DNA from: Saccharibacillus soli
GTDB taxonomy: Bacteria > Bacillota > Bacilli > Paenibacillales > Paenibacillaceae
Assembly: GCA_002189105.1 (NCBI GenBank)
Contig: NIOB01000003.1
Location: forward strand, 372,001 to 436,000
Length of the DNA stretch: 64,000 nt
Reading direction: 5' to 3'
Shown here: in pieces, positions 27,245-36,050 of the stretch
How the letters are laid out: the number at the start of each line of letters is the position of its first letter
How positions within the stretch are numbered: position 1 is the first letter of the stretch
Translations under genes and position numbers: made by a program
Notes under the pieces: model-generated
Database searches by the model: none
Told to the model about the DNA's origin: nothing
The model's input: only the letters and a program-made list of their open reading frames with translations

Positions 27245-27778
27245 TCAATCGACGGCGGTGTCTGCATTATCACCGGCCTGAATCGTGGCGGTCTCAGCCG
27301 GGTTCAATTCGGCTTTAAGACTGCCATAGGCCTTTTTGCCGACCAGCTTGATTACATTTTTGCCCTGCGGCAGGTCAATCTTCAGCGATTCTCCAGTCAG
27401 CCTCTTATCGGCCAACTTGACCACTTCGCCGTTCGGCAGAATGTGCACAACCTTGCATTTGCCATTGACAACACCCAGATCCAGTTCCAGATTCAGCTGT
27501 GCATCTTCCTCGGCAGTAACCGTCCAGAGGGTATGCTTACCGGTGAACTGCCGGAAGTCGAGTGCTGCTCCTGCGGCATCTGCCGTGCCTTCGCGGGACT
27601 TGTAGCTATAACTGTCGCCGCTCTCGGCGATTAATTCATTACTCCCATAGATGCGGAGCTGAGACATGGTTTCTCTTACGGTCGAACAGCCCGTCAATGC
27701 GATCAACAGCACCATCCCGACCAGCCCAAGCCAGACCGTCTTCTTCTTGGCCCGCTTGCGCCATTTTCGTCTAATCAT
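27245..27778 (-). CDS. Lipoprotein of unknown function
   Basis: 177 residues. ATG at 27778 (GGGAGG nine bases upstream) rather than a TTG two codons earlier. The N terminus is strongly basic, then a hydrophobic stretch ends in the lipobox LTGC, so the mature protein is lipid-anchored outside the membrane. The rest is beta-rich with ordered repeats of hydrophobic strands (TLWTVTAEEDAQLNLELDLGV, ...). No family recognised. It is convergent with the Fur-controlled gene and lies downstream of adenosine deaminase on the same strand, 108 bases away. Confidence 0.8.
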   Translation of the reverse strand: MIRRKWRKRAKKKTVWLGLVGMVLLIALTGCSTVRETMSQLRIYGSNELIAESGDSYSYKSREGTADAAGAALDFRQFTGKHTLWTVTAEEDAQLNLELDLGVVNGKCKVVHILPNGEVVKLADKRLTGESLKIDLPQGKNVIKLVGKKAYGSLKAELNPAETATIQAGDNADTAVD

Positions 27779-27885
27779 GAACAAGCGCCTCCCTATTGGT
27801 GTTAAGCCGACTGGATCACTTCCAGCCTACACCATAAGAAAGCGCTTCAATGTGATATTTCCCACTCTATGCAGTGCTTGATTTT

Positions 27886-28977
27886 TTAGCCCGTAGCAGA
27901 GACAGAAGAAGATGAAGACGAGGCCGGCCCTTCCGGAATCAGATTCATCTCGGCAAAAGCAGCCAGTACTTCCGCACGCAGACGGGCTTTCTCTTCCGGT
28001 CGCAGGAAGGCCGCATCCACTCCATTCAGAATCAATCCGGCAATCTCCGGCAGCGTAAATCCGAACTTCTCCATCAGGACTTCATATTCTTTGGCTAACG
28101 AGGTGTCCGACACCGTCAGATTGTCTGTGTTGATCGTCAGCTTCAGTCCAGCTTCAAAATATTCGCGTACCGGATACACCTCCCAGCTCTCCATGGCCTT
28201 GGTCTGATAGTTGCTGATCGGGCACATCTCCAGCACAATCCCTTGATCGCGCACCATCTCAAGCAGTTTGGGATTCTCCCGCAGTCTTACCCCATGACCG
28301 ATTCGCGCTGCTCCCAGACGCATGATCGCTTCCTGGATGTTGTCCGCTCCTCCGGCTTCTCCCGCATGAATGGTAACCGGAACGTCCAGCAGCTGGGCAT
28401 ATTCAAATACGGCACGATGCAGATGGGCGGGAAAAGCCGCCTCGGGACCCGCCAGATCGACGGCTGCCAGCCCTTTGTCCCTGAACTGTGCGGCTGCCGA
28501 GATGACCTCCATATTCATATGTGGAGAGTGATGACGCAGACACGCAGCAATCGCCCGGGCTGTCACACCAAATTCCGCTTCACCACGCTGCAATCCCTTG
28601 AGCACCGCTTCGATCGCCTCTTCGCAGGTCAGCCCCTCGGCGCGATGAAGCTGCGGACCGAAGCGAACCTCGATATACCGGCAGTTCTGCTCAGCCGCCT
28701 GTTCGACCAGTTCATAGGCAATACGCTCAAGCACGTCCGCTTTGTGCAGGAAACCTGCCACAAAATCGAATTTAGCCAAATATTCGACCAGACTTCCACA
28801 TTCTCCCGTCACCTTCATGAGAGGAGTCAACTGCTCGATTCGCTCAACAGGCAGCTTAATACCCTGCTGTGCAGCGATCTCCCACAGGGTTGATTCCCGA
28901 ATACTTCCGTCCAAATGCAGATGCAGATCCACTTTGGGCATGCGATCCAGCAGGTCTGATAGGCGATTTTCCAGCAT
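27886..28977 (-). CDS. add: Adenosine deaminase
   Basis: 363 residues; ATG at 28977 directly after GAGGAGGAAGAG. It converts adenosine or deoxyadenosine to inosine in purine salvage. The zinc-binding start of the barrel is DLHLHLDGS (about 19-27), the metal/catalytic HAGE is in the middle, and the NTDN motif with the final metal Asp is near 290. The length is typical of bacterial Add. Cytosolic. The last 20 residues are a Ser/Gly-rich tail (EGPASSSSSSVSATG) not needed for the fold. It is transcribed alone or with the downstream lipoprotein. Confidence 0.95.
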   Translation of the reverse strand: MLENRLSDLLDRMPKVDLHLHLDGSIRESTLWEIAAQQGIKLPVERIEQLTPLMKVTGECGSLVEYLAKFDFVAGFLHKADVLERIAYELVEQAAEQNCRYIEVRFGPQLHRAEGLTCEEAIEAVLKGLQRGEAEFGVTARAIAACLRHHSPHMNMEVISAAAQFRDKGLAAVDLAGPEAAFPAHLHRAVFEYAQLLDVPVTIHAGEAGGADNIQEAIMRLGAARIGHGVRLRENPKLLEMVRDQGIVLEMCPISNYQTKAMESWEVYPVREYFEAGLKLTINTDNLTVSDTSLAKEYEVLMEKFGFTLPEIAGLILNGVDAAFLRPEEKARLRAEVLAAFAEMNLIPEGPASSSSSSVSATG

Positions 28978-29121
28978 AACTCTTCCTCCTCTTCGCACTC
29001 GGCGATTTTTTTGGTATTCAGCCTAAATGATCGAGATGATGTATGGATATTGTCATTTTTTATAACACAACGAACCTGACACCGGCAATAGGAAAATCAT
29101 TTCCCAGGCAAAAAGCGGCAT

Positions 29122-29148
29122 AAAAAAAGCATCCGCCTGCGCGGATGC
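29122..29148 (-). terminator. Rho-independent terminator of the DUF420 gene
   Basis: GCATCCGC (29129-29136) and GCGGATGC (29141-29148) around CTGC; the minus strand then has seven Ts. It lies 45 bases beyond the DUF420 stop. Confidence 0.92.
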
Positions 29149-29192
29149 CGGGTTCCTTGTAGACAAGTAACGCTCGACAAGGACGATGGAAC

Positions 29193-29756
29193 TTAATAAT
29201 AAGGAGCCATGAACAGATAGACGATTACGCCGGTCAAACTCACATACAGCCAGATCGGCATCGTCCAGCGGGCAATCTTGCGGTGCTTGGTCACCTGCAT
29301 CGTCCAGCCAAACACCAGCGTGAACAGTGCCAGCGGCACGATCAGTGCAGCCAGAATACTGTGCGAGATCAGGATGAAGAAGTAGATCGGACGCAGAATC
29401 CCTTCGCCGCCATATTTCGCCGTCTCCGGCGAGATGTAGTGGAAGGTCAGGTACGACACCAGGAACAGCAGCGTTGTGGTAAAAGCGGCCAAAATGAACG
29501 CTTTGTGCACGGGTACATTCTTGCGAATGATTGCAATCAACGCGCAGACCAGGAAGATGAAGGTGAAGCTGTTAAAGATCGCGTTCAAACGCGGGAAAAT
29601 CGAGAGGTCGAAGTGAACGCTGCCCTGATAGCCGATCGGCGAGAAGAACAACAGCAGGATGATGATGTTCGCAACGACAGAAACGGTAATAATCAGTCCG
29701 GCGAAGCTTCGATTGGTGGTCGGACGGTACTTTTCGTTTTCGTTGGATGAGCGCAT
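29193..29756 (-). CDS. DUF420 membrane protein (YozB/CtaM-like)
   Basis: 187 residues, ATG at 29756 with AAGGAG upstream. Five hydrophobic helices with conserved His in or near the membrane (VPVHKAF, YLTFHY, ILISHS, VTKHRKIARWTMP) match the DUF420 family. Family members include YozB of Bacillus; the Staphylococcus CtaM protein of this type is needed for a functional aa3-type terminal oxidase, possibly through haem handling. The histidine pattern fits metal or haem binding. No cytochrome oxidase genes lie in this window, so the functional link is from the family only. Confidence 0.88.
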   Translation of the reverse strand: MRSSNENEKYRPTTNRSFAGLIITVSVVANIIILLLFFSPIGYQGSVHFDLSIFPRLNAIFNSFTFIFLVCALIAIIRKNVPVHKAFILAAFTTTLLFLVSYLTFHYISPETAKYGGEGILRPIYFFILISHSILAALIVPLALFTLVFGWTMQVTKHRKIARWTMPIWLYVSLTGVIVYLFMAPYY

Positions 29757-29790
29757 GAGGGCATATTCTCCTTAAAATTTGTCGTCAACT

Positions 29791-29819
29791 ATTATATCGC
29801 GCCAAAGCTTTGATGTTAA
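29791..29819 (-). promoter_or_regulatory. Sigma-A promoter of the DUF420 gene
   Basis: Minus strand -35 TTAACA (29814-29819), 17-base spacer and consensus -10 TATAAT (29791-29796), 35 bases before the ATG. Confidence 0.75.
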
Positions 29820-29927
29820 GTGACAACAATTTGAAATATTTGCAGACTGCGTATCCCCTCAACTTTTTACTTTGTATATCTAAAATGGTAAGGTATTAGG
29901 TATCGCACAACTCGAAAGGGGATCATC

Positions 29928-30806
29928 ATGTACTCGGCAAAAAGCAATCGCAATCGGCATTACCTGGCTAACACGCTGAAAGTAAGCGCCCTGTCCCTGC
30001 TGCTGCTGACCGCAGCCTGCACGTCGGACAGCGGAACGGCAAAGGAACCCGGCAAAGATACGAAGCCATCGGGCGAAACAACGGAGTCGGCAGCCAAAGT
30101 CTACGACACCGCACTGGAACAGGCCAAAACACTGGAAAGCTACGCCGTTCAATCCAAGACAAATTTGACGGCGGAGCAAAAAGCGGCAGAAGGCACTGAA
30201 GCTGCCGAACCGGTCGAGACCGCCATCGATGTTACCGGTGACGTCATCGCCAAGCCAGAAACGCAGTATGGTCTGAAGATCGCCAGCTTGTCTCAGGGGC
30301 AGCAGACTTCAACCGAACTGTACGCCGTCGGCGACCAACTCCATGTCAAAGACAGCAGCGGAGCCTGGAGCACACAGAAACTGAATGAGTCCGAAGACGC
30401 CCTGACAATCGCTACCGATATGCTGGACCCGGCTCCACTGCTGGAAGACCTGAGCAGCTATAAGGACAAGCTCAAAGTCAGCGAAGACGATAAGGCCTAT
30501 ACACTGACGCTGGAAGCCAGCGGCGCAGAAGCAGGTAAACTGATCGAAAGCGCACTGGGCACCCAAATGGGCGATGCTTCGCAGGCAAGCGGACTGCTTC
30601 AGAGCGGCTCCGAAGGTTCGGTCAGCTACAATCTGGTCGTTGACAAGGCAACCCACCAGTTGAACTCGTCCAGCGTGAAGGTCGATACCACTCTGGAAGT
30701 CAACGAACAAGCCGTACACGTCACTGCCAACTCCGATTATGCCTACTCCAAACAAAATGCAGTAAGTGAAATCGCCGTACCGGCGGAAGCGACCGCAGCC
30801 AAGTAA
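29928..30806 (+). CDS. Lipoprotein with LolA/DUF6612-like beta fold
   Basis: 292 residues; ATG at 29928 after AAAGGGG. Signal peptide with lipobox TAAC (Cys at about 31), followed by a Thr/Glu/Lys-rich linker and a strand-rich domain made of alternating amphipathic segments (YAVQSKTNLT, QYGLKIASL, TELYAVGDQLHVKD, SVSYNLVVDKATHQL). This pattern resembles the cupped antiparallel sheet of LolA/LppX-like lipoproteins and of DUF6612 proteins in Firmicutes. It is predicted to be on the outer face of the membrane. Single-gene unit ended by a UUCG-loop terminator. Confidence 0.82.
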   Translation: MYSAKSNRNRHYLANTLKVSALSLLLLTAACTSDSGTAKEPGKDTKPSGETTESAAKVYDTALEQAKTLESYAVQSKTNLTAEQKAAEGTEAAEPVETAIDVTGDVIAKPETQYGLKIASLSQGQQTSTELYAVGDQLHVKDSSGAWSTQKLNESEDALTIATDMLDPAPLLEDLSSYKDKLKVSEDDKAYTLTLEASGAEAGKLIESALGTQMGDASQASGLLQSGSEGSVSYNLVVDKATHQLNSSSVKVDTTLEVNEQAVHVTANSDYAYSKQNAVSEIAVPAEATAAK

Positions 30807-30930
30807 ATTGGCGTTTCGGCCTGAAGCTGCGGCGAAGCTGGATCGTTTGTGTGGATGCAGCGCGCAGTTCGCCCTCCAGACAGCGGGCAAAACGTACGCG
30901 AACAGTATACAAACAGATGGAATACCAAAC

Positions 30931-30961
30931 AAAGCCTCTTTCCTTCGGGAAAGAGGCTTTT
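30931..30961 (+). terminator. Terminator with UUCG tetraloop
   Basis: AAAGCCTCTTTCC and GGAAAGAGGCTTT close a TTCG loop (30944-30947), with flanking T's. The C(UUCG)G loop is exceptionally stable. Confidence 0.9.
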
Positions 30962-31017
30962 GTCATCGAGGCATCCAGGGCAGGGCCTTGGCACCAATCT
31001 ATAGTGAACTCGCAGGC

Positions 31018-31644
31018 TCAGAGGCTCCATTCTGGGGCGCTGTCTTCGACCTGGAGGGCAATCATCGTCAGTACATGCCGATGCGGCTCGTAGGGAGCCA
31101 CACGCGCCTGGCTGGGCGCGTAAGTGCCGTCCCTGCGCCGTGCTCCGGCGTCATGTACAATCAGGCACCGCGTGCCGTCTTCTGCGATTCGGTAGCCGCA
31201 GCCCACCGTCCAATGATAATCAAATAGCGGGCGGCTGCGCCAGCGCAGGGAGAACCATTTGTCGAATTTAACGGCGACGAGGCGTCCCGCGTCGATCTCC
31301 GCCCGGTAGGCGTCGAAGCCGCTCAAGCGGCGGGTCCTCGCCCGTCCGGGGAGGCCGGCTTCACGCAGCCGGCCATTCAGTTCTCGCCTCAGCGCCAGGC
31401 TGAGCGCTGTAGAGCCTGTGCCAATCGGCGTGCCAAGACACGCGGCATATAGGCGATTGACGGCTTCTGCCGGGTCGGCAGGCAGACGATGCTGATGCAG
31501 CGGCTGTCCGCCGGACGCCGCCAGGCGCTCTTCCCAGAAGCGCAGCAGAGCCGCTGCCGCCGTGGGACCGCACGCGGAAGCGGGAGACCGGATACCGGTC
31601 TCCCACTGGGTGTAAGGCTGAAAGGTTAGGATGCGCTGCTGCAT
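31018..31644 (-). CDS. C39-like cysteine peptidase-fold protein
   Basis: 208 residues, ATG at 31644 with GGGAGG. The segment SACGPTAAAALLRF (Cys about 25) resembles the active-site Cys helix of C39-like papain-fold peptidases (consensus CGPTs), and YHWTVGCGYR supplies the catalytic His with a following VHDAG Asp. There is no signal peptide, so it should be intracellular. Very high GC and Arg-rich. Substrate unknown; some family members act on peptides fused to a transporter, but no transporter is adjacent here. Confidence 0.78.
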   Translation of the reverse strand: MQQRILTFQPYTQWETGIRSPASACGPTAAAALLRFWEERLAASGGQPLHQHRLPADPAEAVNRLYAACLGTPIGTGSTALSLALRRELNGRLREAGLPGRARTRRLSGFDAYRAEIDAGRLVAVKFDKWFSLRWRSRPLFDYHWTVGCGYRIAEDGTRCLIVHDAGARRRDGTYAPSQARVAPYEPHRHVLTMIALQVEDSAPEWSL

Positions 31645-31730
31645 GTCTCGCCCTCCCAGGGGAACGGAACGATTGGGTCCCCGCTTCCGTTCAAATCATG
31701 AATAACGGATATTTCTTATATCGGCATCGC

Positions 31731-32153
31731 TTAGACGATATTTAGAGTGACATCGATGTTGCCGCGAGTAGCTTTGGAATACGGGCAGACTTGGTGCGCC
31801 GCTTCAACCAGTTTGTGTGCAGTCTCGGAATCTACGCCTTGAACGCTAACGTTCAGCGTAACTTCCAGCTTGAAGCCATTGTCCGCTGCATCCTTGAGAA
31901 TTGCTACATCGCCGGTTACGCTGGTGCCTGTAACTTCTTTAACACGCTGCGTACGAATCACCAGGTTCAGAGCGCTGTCGAAGCATGCCGAGTACCCTGC
32001 TGCAAAGAGCTGTTCCGGGTCGGTGCCGTCGCCGCCTGGGCCACCAAGGCTTTTTGGTGTCTTCAGGCTGATGTCGATGATCCCGTCCGAAGAAGTCACC
32101 TTACCATCGCGGCCTCCTACTGCTGTTGCTGTTGCGGTATACAATGCGCTCAT
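31731..32153 (-). CDS. ohr: Organic hydroperoxide resistance protein
   Basis: 140 residues. The ATG at 32153 has AAGGAG and gives the normal Ohr N terminus (MSALYTATATAVGGRDG). Ohr is a thiol peroxidase that reduces organic hydroperoxides to alcohols; the two active-site cysteines are in SACFDSALN and QVCPYSKAT. Length is standard. It acts as a cytosolic dimer. The usual partner regulator gene ohrR is not next to it, but an OhrR-like box overlaps its promoter. Confidence 0.96.
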   Translation of the reverse strand: MSALYTATATAVGGRDGKVTSSDGIIDISLKTPKSLGGPGGDGTDPEQLFAAGYSACFDSALNLVIRTQRVKEVTGTSVTGDVAILKDAADNGFKLEVTLNVSVQGVDSETAHKLVEAAHQVCPYSKATRGNIDVTLNIV

Positions 32154-32223
32154 TTGAATATCTCCTTTTCGTCCATCTGATTTTGGGTACAATCCAAATT
32201 CCATAACGCTTAATTTGATTGTT

Positions 32224-32261
32224 TGCAATGTAATTGTATTCTACTTAAACGACATTGTCAA
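32224..32261 (-). promoter_or_regulatory. ohr promoter overlapped by OhrR-like operator
   Basis: Minus strand: consensus -35 TTGACA (32256-32261), 17-base spacer and -10 TACAAT (32233-32238). The -10 box is the first part of TACAATTACATTGCA (32224-32238), an inverted repeat close to the OhrR half-site pair TACAATT-n-AATTGTA. Binding there would block the polymerase. The rest of the 32154-32520 stretch shows no gene. Confidence 0.75.
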
Positions 32262-32520
32262 CATCCTTTGCCTTTTAAAAATGTGAACATTTCTAAACCA
32301 GTGAGATCACAACAAAAAGCTCCGTTCTTCAGCCCGAGAGCCTCATGAAGACTGGCCGAAAATGTTCTTCGGAATCTGCATGGGCGCTCTGGACGAATCT
32401 CGGAGCTTAAATGAATCGGGTGATGAGGGACGTTCTCGGCAGCGACAAGCCCCAAGATCAAGCCTTGCATCTTAGGCTGCCCACGATCCTTCCCGCCAGG
32501 AGCTCACCGAACCTGGGAAC

Positions 32521-32799
32521 TCAGCCTTTGAACCATACGTCTTCATATTCGGGCTTGCGGTTGAACAAAGCATTCGCAAATGGACACACGGGGTCAATCT
32601 TGGCTCCTGTGCTTCTTGCCAGTTCCACAACCTGTTCAACCAGCTTCTCCCCCGCATGTTGACCGCGCATGGATTCGGCTACAAAGGTATGATCCAGCAG
32701 CAGTACGCCGTTTTCGCTTGGCATATAAGTCACTTTCCCAACTTCCTTGCCGTCCTCCATCATCACAAAACCATGTTCCTTGCGTTCAATCTCTGCCAT
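32521..32799 (-). CDS. Small GNAT-like N-acetyltransferase (YidJ/NATD1 type)
   Basis: 92 residues, ATG at 32799 with GAGGAGG. The segments VGKVTYMPSENGVLLLDHTFV and GEKLVEQVVELAR match the short GNAT-like family with acetyl-CoA loop MRGQHAGEKL (the Q/R-x-x-G-x-G/A motif), and VCPFANALFNRKPEYEDVW is the family's C-terminal signature. Substrate unknown. Cytosolic single-gene unit. Confidence 0.9.
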   Translation of the reverse strand: MAEIERKEHGFVMMEDGKEVGKVTYMPSENGVLLLDHTFVAESMRGQHAGEKLVEQVVELARSTGAKIDPVCPFANALFNRKPEYEDVWFKG

Positions 32800-32865
32800 T
32801 GTACAGCCTCCTCATCTTATCTTAACGTGTCGTTGCTTCTTATCTGTACACCTGCCAGATTCGGC

Positions 32866-34254
32866 TCAATCCTGGGACTTGCCGCTGATGATCTTCAGCA
32901 CGTCCGAAGCATCTCCCGGTTCAGATCCAACCTGATACACCAGATCATAGGTTTCGGATACGGCACTACCGTCCTTTTTGCGTTCGTCTGCGGTAATCGA
33001 GATATAGACGCTGACTGTTCCATCGCCATTTTCTACACCCATGCAGTGGTCCAGGTAGACCCCAAGGGTATCCTTGTAGCCGTCTGCGAAATCTTCATAC
33101 GACTGCTTCTTGTGCCACTGTTCGCCCAGCAGCTGATACGCCGACTCATAATCCTGACGCGCTACCGCATCATAGAAAGCGTACAACACGTCTTCTGCTT
33201 CGTACTCCAAATCCGTGGCATCCGCTGGTATGTCGTCGTAATCGTCTCCGTAATCATCGCTGTAGTCGTCCGCCGGCACATCGGCACCCTCGCCGTAATC
33301 CAGCATCGGAATTTCTTCCATCGGCTTCTCCGACCATCCCTTCGCCGCCTCCACAATGTTGACGACCGGGATGCTAAAGCCAATGCCGCCCTCGTCGGTA
33401 ACGGCCGAGTTGATGCCGAGGACTTCGCCCGTCTTCTGATCCACCAGCGGTCCACCGCTGTTGCCCGGAGCAATCGGTGCGGAGATCTGATACAAGCCTT
33501 CATAATAATAAGGCGAGATGTCAAACGTTCGGTTTACGCCGCTGACAATTCCTGTGGTGACGGTATTTTGCAATCCAAGTGGACTGCCCAGTGCCAGCAC
33601 TTCATCGCCAATCTCAGCCTGCGCATCTAACTTGAGCTTGAGCGGCTCCACATCTTCGAGATCCGGAACGCGAACAACGGCTACGTCCGTTTCTTCCCCA
33701 ATCCCAATGACTTTGCCATCCATCTTCGCAGAGTCGGCTGTGGTGATGGTCACATCCTTGTACCCTGCCACAACGTGCGCATTGGTCAAGATGTCGCCCT
33801 TGTCATTGTAGAGAAAGCCCGAACCCAGCGAACCGTCTTCCGTCTCGATCATCACCACTTTTTGGCTGACGGATGAGATGATCTGCTTCAGTGTAGGTGC
33901 CGTGCTGGTGTCCTTGTCGGTTTCGTCCGGCGTGGTCGAACCCTTATCCTTGGACTCGTCTTGGGGAGCTTTGTCGTCGGATTTCGCACTATCGCTCGGC
34001 GTCGTCGTTTCTTTGTCATTGGCCTCCGAGTTCCCTGCATTTTTCTCTTCGTTTTTCGTTTCGGAAGAACTGCCTGTTCCCGAGTCATTTGTTGTATTCG
34101 TCGCCACCGACTTCGTTCCTACTGCCGTACCCGCCAGCAGCGCTTCACTGCCGCTTCCTCCCGCATAGCTCTGGTGGATGGCATAAGCGCCGGCTGAACC
34201 CGCGATCACAATTCCGCCGCTGACGATCAGACTGATTAACGCTTGCTTCTTCAA
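32866..34254 (-). CDS. Membrane-anchored trypsin-like (HtrA-type) serine protease with C-terminal NTF2-like domain
   Basis: 462 residues from a TTG at 34254 (AAGGGGG 8 bases before). One N-terminal hydrophobic helix (about 7-27), a long Ser/Thr/Glu/Lys/Asp-rich linker (50-118), then the protease with catalytic His160 (TNAHVV), Asp190 (TDVAVVRV) and Ser266 (APGNSGGPL). The usual PDZ domain of HtrA is missing; instead there is a Asp/Tyr-rich acidic linker (DDYSDDYGDDYDD) and a C-terminal segment (DVLYAFYDAVARQDYESAYQLL...) that looks like an NTF2/SnoaL-type cup. It begins 12 bases after the zinc-ribbon gene, so they form an operon. Likely extracytoplasmic quality control or processing. Confidence 0.88.
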   Translation of the reverse strand: MKKQALISLIVSGGIVIAGSAGAYAIHQSYAGGSGSEALLAGTAVGTKSVATNTTNDSGTGSSSETKNEEKNAGNSEANDKETTTPSDSAKSDDKAPQDESKDKGSTTPDETDKDTSTAPTLKQIISSVSQKVVMIETEDGSLGSGFLYNDKGDILTNAHVVAGYKDVTITTADSAKMDGKVIGIGEETDVAVVRVPDLEDVEPLKLKLDAQAEIGDEVLALGSPLGLQNTVTTGIVSGVNRTFDISPYYYEGLYQISAPIAPGNSGGPLVDQKTGEVLGINSAVTDEGGIGFSIPVVNIVEAAKGWSEKPMEEIPMLDYGEGADVPADDYSDDYGDDYDDIPADATDLEYEAEDVLYAFYDAVARQDYESAYQLLGEQWHKKQSYEDFADGYKDTLGVYLDHCMGVENGDGTVSVYISITADERKKDGSAVSETYDLVYQVGSEPGDASDVLKIISGKSQD

Positions 34255-34266
34255 TAGGCTTCCCCC

Positions 34267-36027
34267 TTACTCTCTGTACCAGCTGACGGAATCCACCACG
34301 ACCACTGCCCCAGCTCCCGCTTTTAGTTGATCCGAGAACGAAGCTGTCTGTCCAGGTTCAAGGTCTTTCGGATGAACCTCTGTCCAATTCTCGCCTAAAA
34401 ATTTTCCGTTGGCATCATACGAACGAAACTCGACCAGCAAATCATACATGGGCATCGTCGATGTATTGGTCAGTTGGCCGGAGAATTGCAGCATGCCCTC
34501 TGCCGCGCTTTGTTTAAATCCTTTCATTTGCAGGTCACCGGCTCCCGAAGTCAGTTCCTGACCCGAGGCGAGAAACAGCTCCGAGTCCGCGTATTCATCC
34601 TCTGTGGTCTCTGTAGTTAATGAGGCGATCTGCTTCTCCAGCTCGATCAGCTGCTTCGCTTCCGGGGCATATCCCCTTGCCTCATCGATAACTGCGGCTG
34701 CTTCATAATAGCTGCCGCCCTCGATGGCCCGCTCCGCTTCATCACTGCTCACTTCGACGATCCGATCTGTGATTAGCTCGATGACCGGCTGCTGCTGCGC
34801 TTTGGGGTACGCAGAAGCCGTTTTGAGCAGATCCGCAAGTTCAGCCAATGTTCCGGCCTTCTGCGCATCGCTGCGAATATCCGCCAGCTCCAGCTTCGCC
34901 CGCATCTTATTGAGGCGATCGCGCAGACGGTCATAGGCTGTACCATTTAGACTGGCCAGATCCCGGTTCACCTGATCCAGCACACTGGTCGCTCCCGCTG
35001 CATCCGAACGACTCAGCAGACGCTGGGCTTCATTAAGCTGCTCATCCAGACGCCGAATGGTCTGTACTGTCTGAAGATCCGAACGGATGCCCGGATCACG
35101 GGGGCGTTTGTCCAGCGCCTGATCGAGCTTGGACTCGGCAATCTCATAGTTGCCGCCCAGCGCGGCGTCTGCGGCTGACCGCTGAATCTCAGACGCCTCT
35201 GCGCTGATCCCCCGCTCATAGTTCACCTGCCAGATCAGCGCGGCTGCCGCGCAGATGGCCAGAAGCGGCGGCGCAATCCAGACGCGCGGCGAGATTCCGC
35301 TGCCCTCTCTTCGCGCCGATTCCCGTTCTCCTGCCCCAGCACGCGGCGGGCCAGGCGGGGGCGGTGGGGCAAAGCGGGCGGCGCCGCTGCCCGCCGCATT
35401 GGGCTGCATCTGCGGCGGCAGCTCGCCGCCCGAATCCGAAGGTTCGCGGTACTCTTCCCGCGACGATCCGGAGGCTTCTGCGGCATTCTGCCTCGTCAGC
35501 CGCACAGCCAGCGGTTCCCCCGGCTCAGGGGGCGCGAAATCTCGCGGTGAAGGCTGCTCACGGCGCAGACTTCGATCCGACGCGTAAGCCGATTCACGCG
35601 GCGCGGGTTCTTCGCGCCGTGCGGTTCGCTCTGGCGGCGCGAAGTCTTGCGGCATCGGTTCCTCACGGCGTTCACTTCGCTCTGGCGGCGCGAAGTCTTG
35701 CGGCGTCGGTTCCTCGCGGCGTTCACTTCGCTCTGGCGGCGCGAAGTCTCGCGGCGTCGGTTCCTCACGGCGTTCACTTCGCTCCGACGTGTAGACGGAT
35801 TCTCGCTCGGCTTTGGACGCGGGCTCCGTATCCGGAAGGCTGCGTGCTTCCGGCCAGGTTACGGCTGGCATTTGGGGTCTGAGCCGGGGTTCGGAGTTAT
35901 TTTCTATATTACGTTCGACGCCCTTCTCCTCCTGAGATGCCGCTGGAACTTCTGGCTGTTTGGCGCCGCATTGGCTACAAAAGCGGCTGCCTTCCGGAAG
36001 CTCTGCTCCACATTGCACACATCGCAT
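34267..36027 (-). CDS. Zinc-ribbon membrane protein with 17-residue repeats and FxLYD-like domain
   Basis: 586 residues; ATG at 36027 after GAGGGGGG. It starts with a zinc ribbon (CVQC ... CSQC, 3-20). About five imperfect 17-residue repeats of the form ERSERREEPTPRDFAPP follow (about 80-165), then a disordered Pro/Gly stretch, a membrane helix (about 250-270, PPLLAICAAAALIWQV), a helical region resembling TPR or coiled-coil repeats, and a C-terminal beta domain of FxLYD type (QFSGQLTNTSTMPMYDLLV). The topology puts the zinc ribbon and repeats inside and the C terminus outside. It lies between the epimerase gene (23 bases) and the protease gene (12 bases). Confidence 0.85.
   Translation of the reverse strand: MRCVQCGAELPEGSRFCSQCGAKQPEVPAASQEEKGVERNIENNSEPRLRPQMPAVTWPEARSLPDTEPASKAERESVYTSERSERREEPTPRDFAPPERSERREEPTPQDFAPPERSERREEPMPQDFAPPERTARREEPAPRESAYASDRSLRREQPSPRDFAPPEPGEPLAVRLTRQNAAEASGSSREEYREPSDSGGELPPQMQPNAAGSGAARFAPPPPPGPPRAGAGERESARREGSGISPRVWIAPPLLAICAAAALIWQVNYERGISAEASEIQRSAADAALGGNYEIAESKLDQALDKRPRDPGIRSDLQTVQTIRRLDEQLNEAQRLLSRSDAAGATSVLDQVNRDLASLNGTAYDRLRDRLNKMRAKLELADIRSDAQKAGTLAELADLLKTASAYPKAQQQPVIELITDRIVEVSSDEAERAIEGGSYYEAAAVIDEARGYAPEAKQLIELEKQIASLTTETTEDEYADSELFLASGQELTSGAGDLQMKGFKQSAAEGMLQFSGQLTNTSTMPMYDLLVEFRSYDANGKFLGENWTEVHPKDLEPGQTASFSDQLKAGAGAVVVVDSVSWYRE
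35595..35800 (-). repeat. 51-bp tandem repeats inside the zinc-ribbon gene
   Basis: In-frame coding repeat of about four to five 51-base units producing the Arg/Glu/Pro-rich 17-residue peptide repeats. Units keep the frame, unlike the 53-bp array. Limits are approximate. Confidence 0.75.
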
Positions 36028-36050
36028 TCTGTTTCCCCCCTCGCTTGGCT

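Noticed and set aside
32258-32470. 70-residue minus-strand gene
   Set aside because: Overlaps the ohr promoter, no ribosome site, unusual composition.
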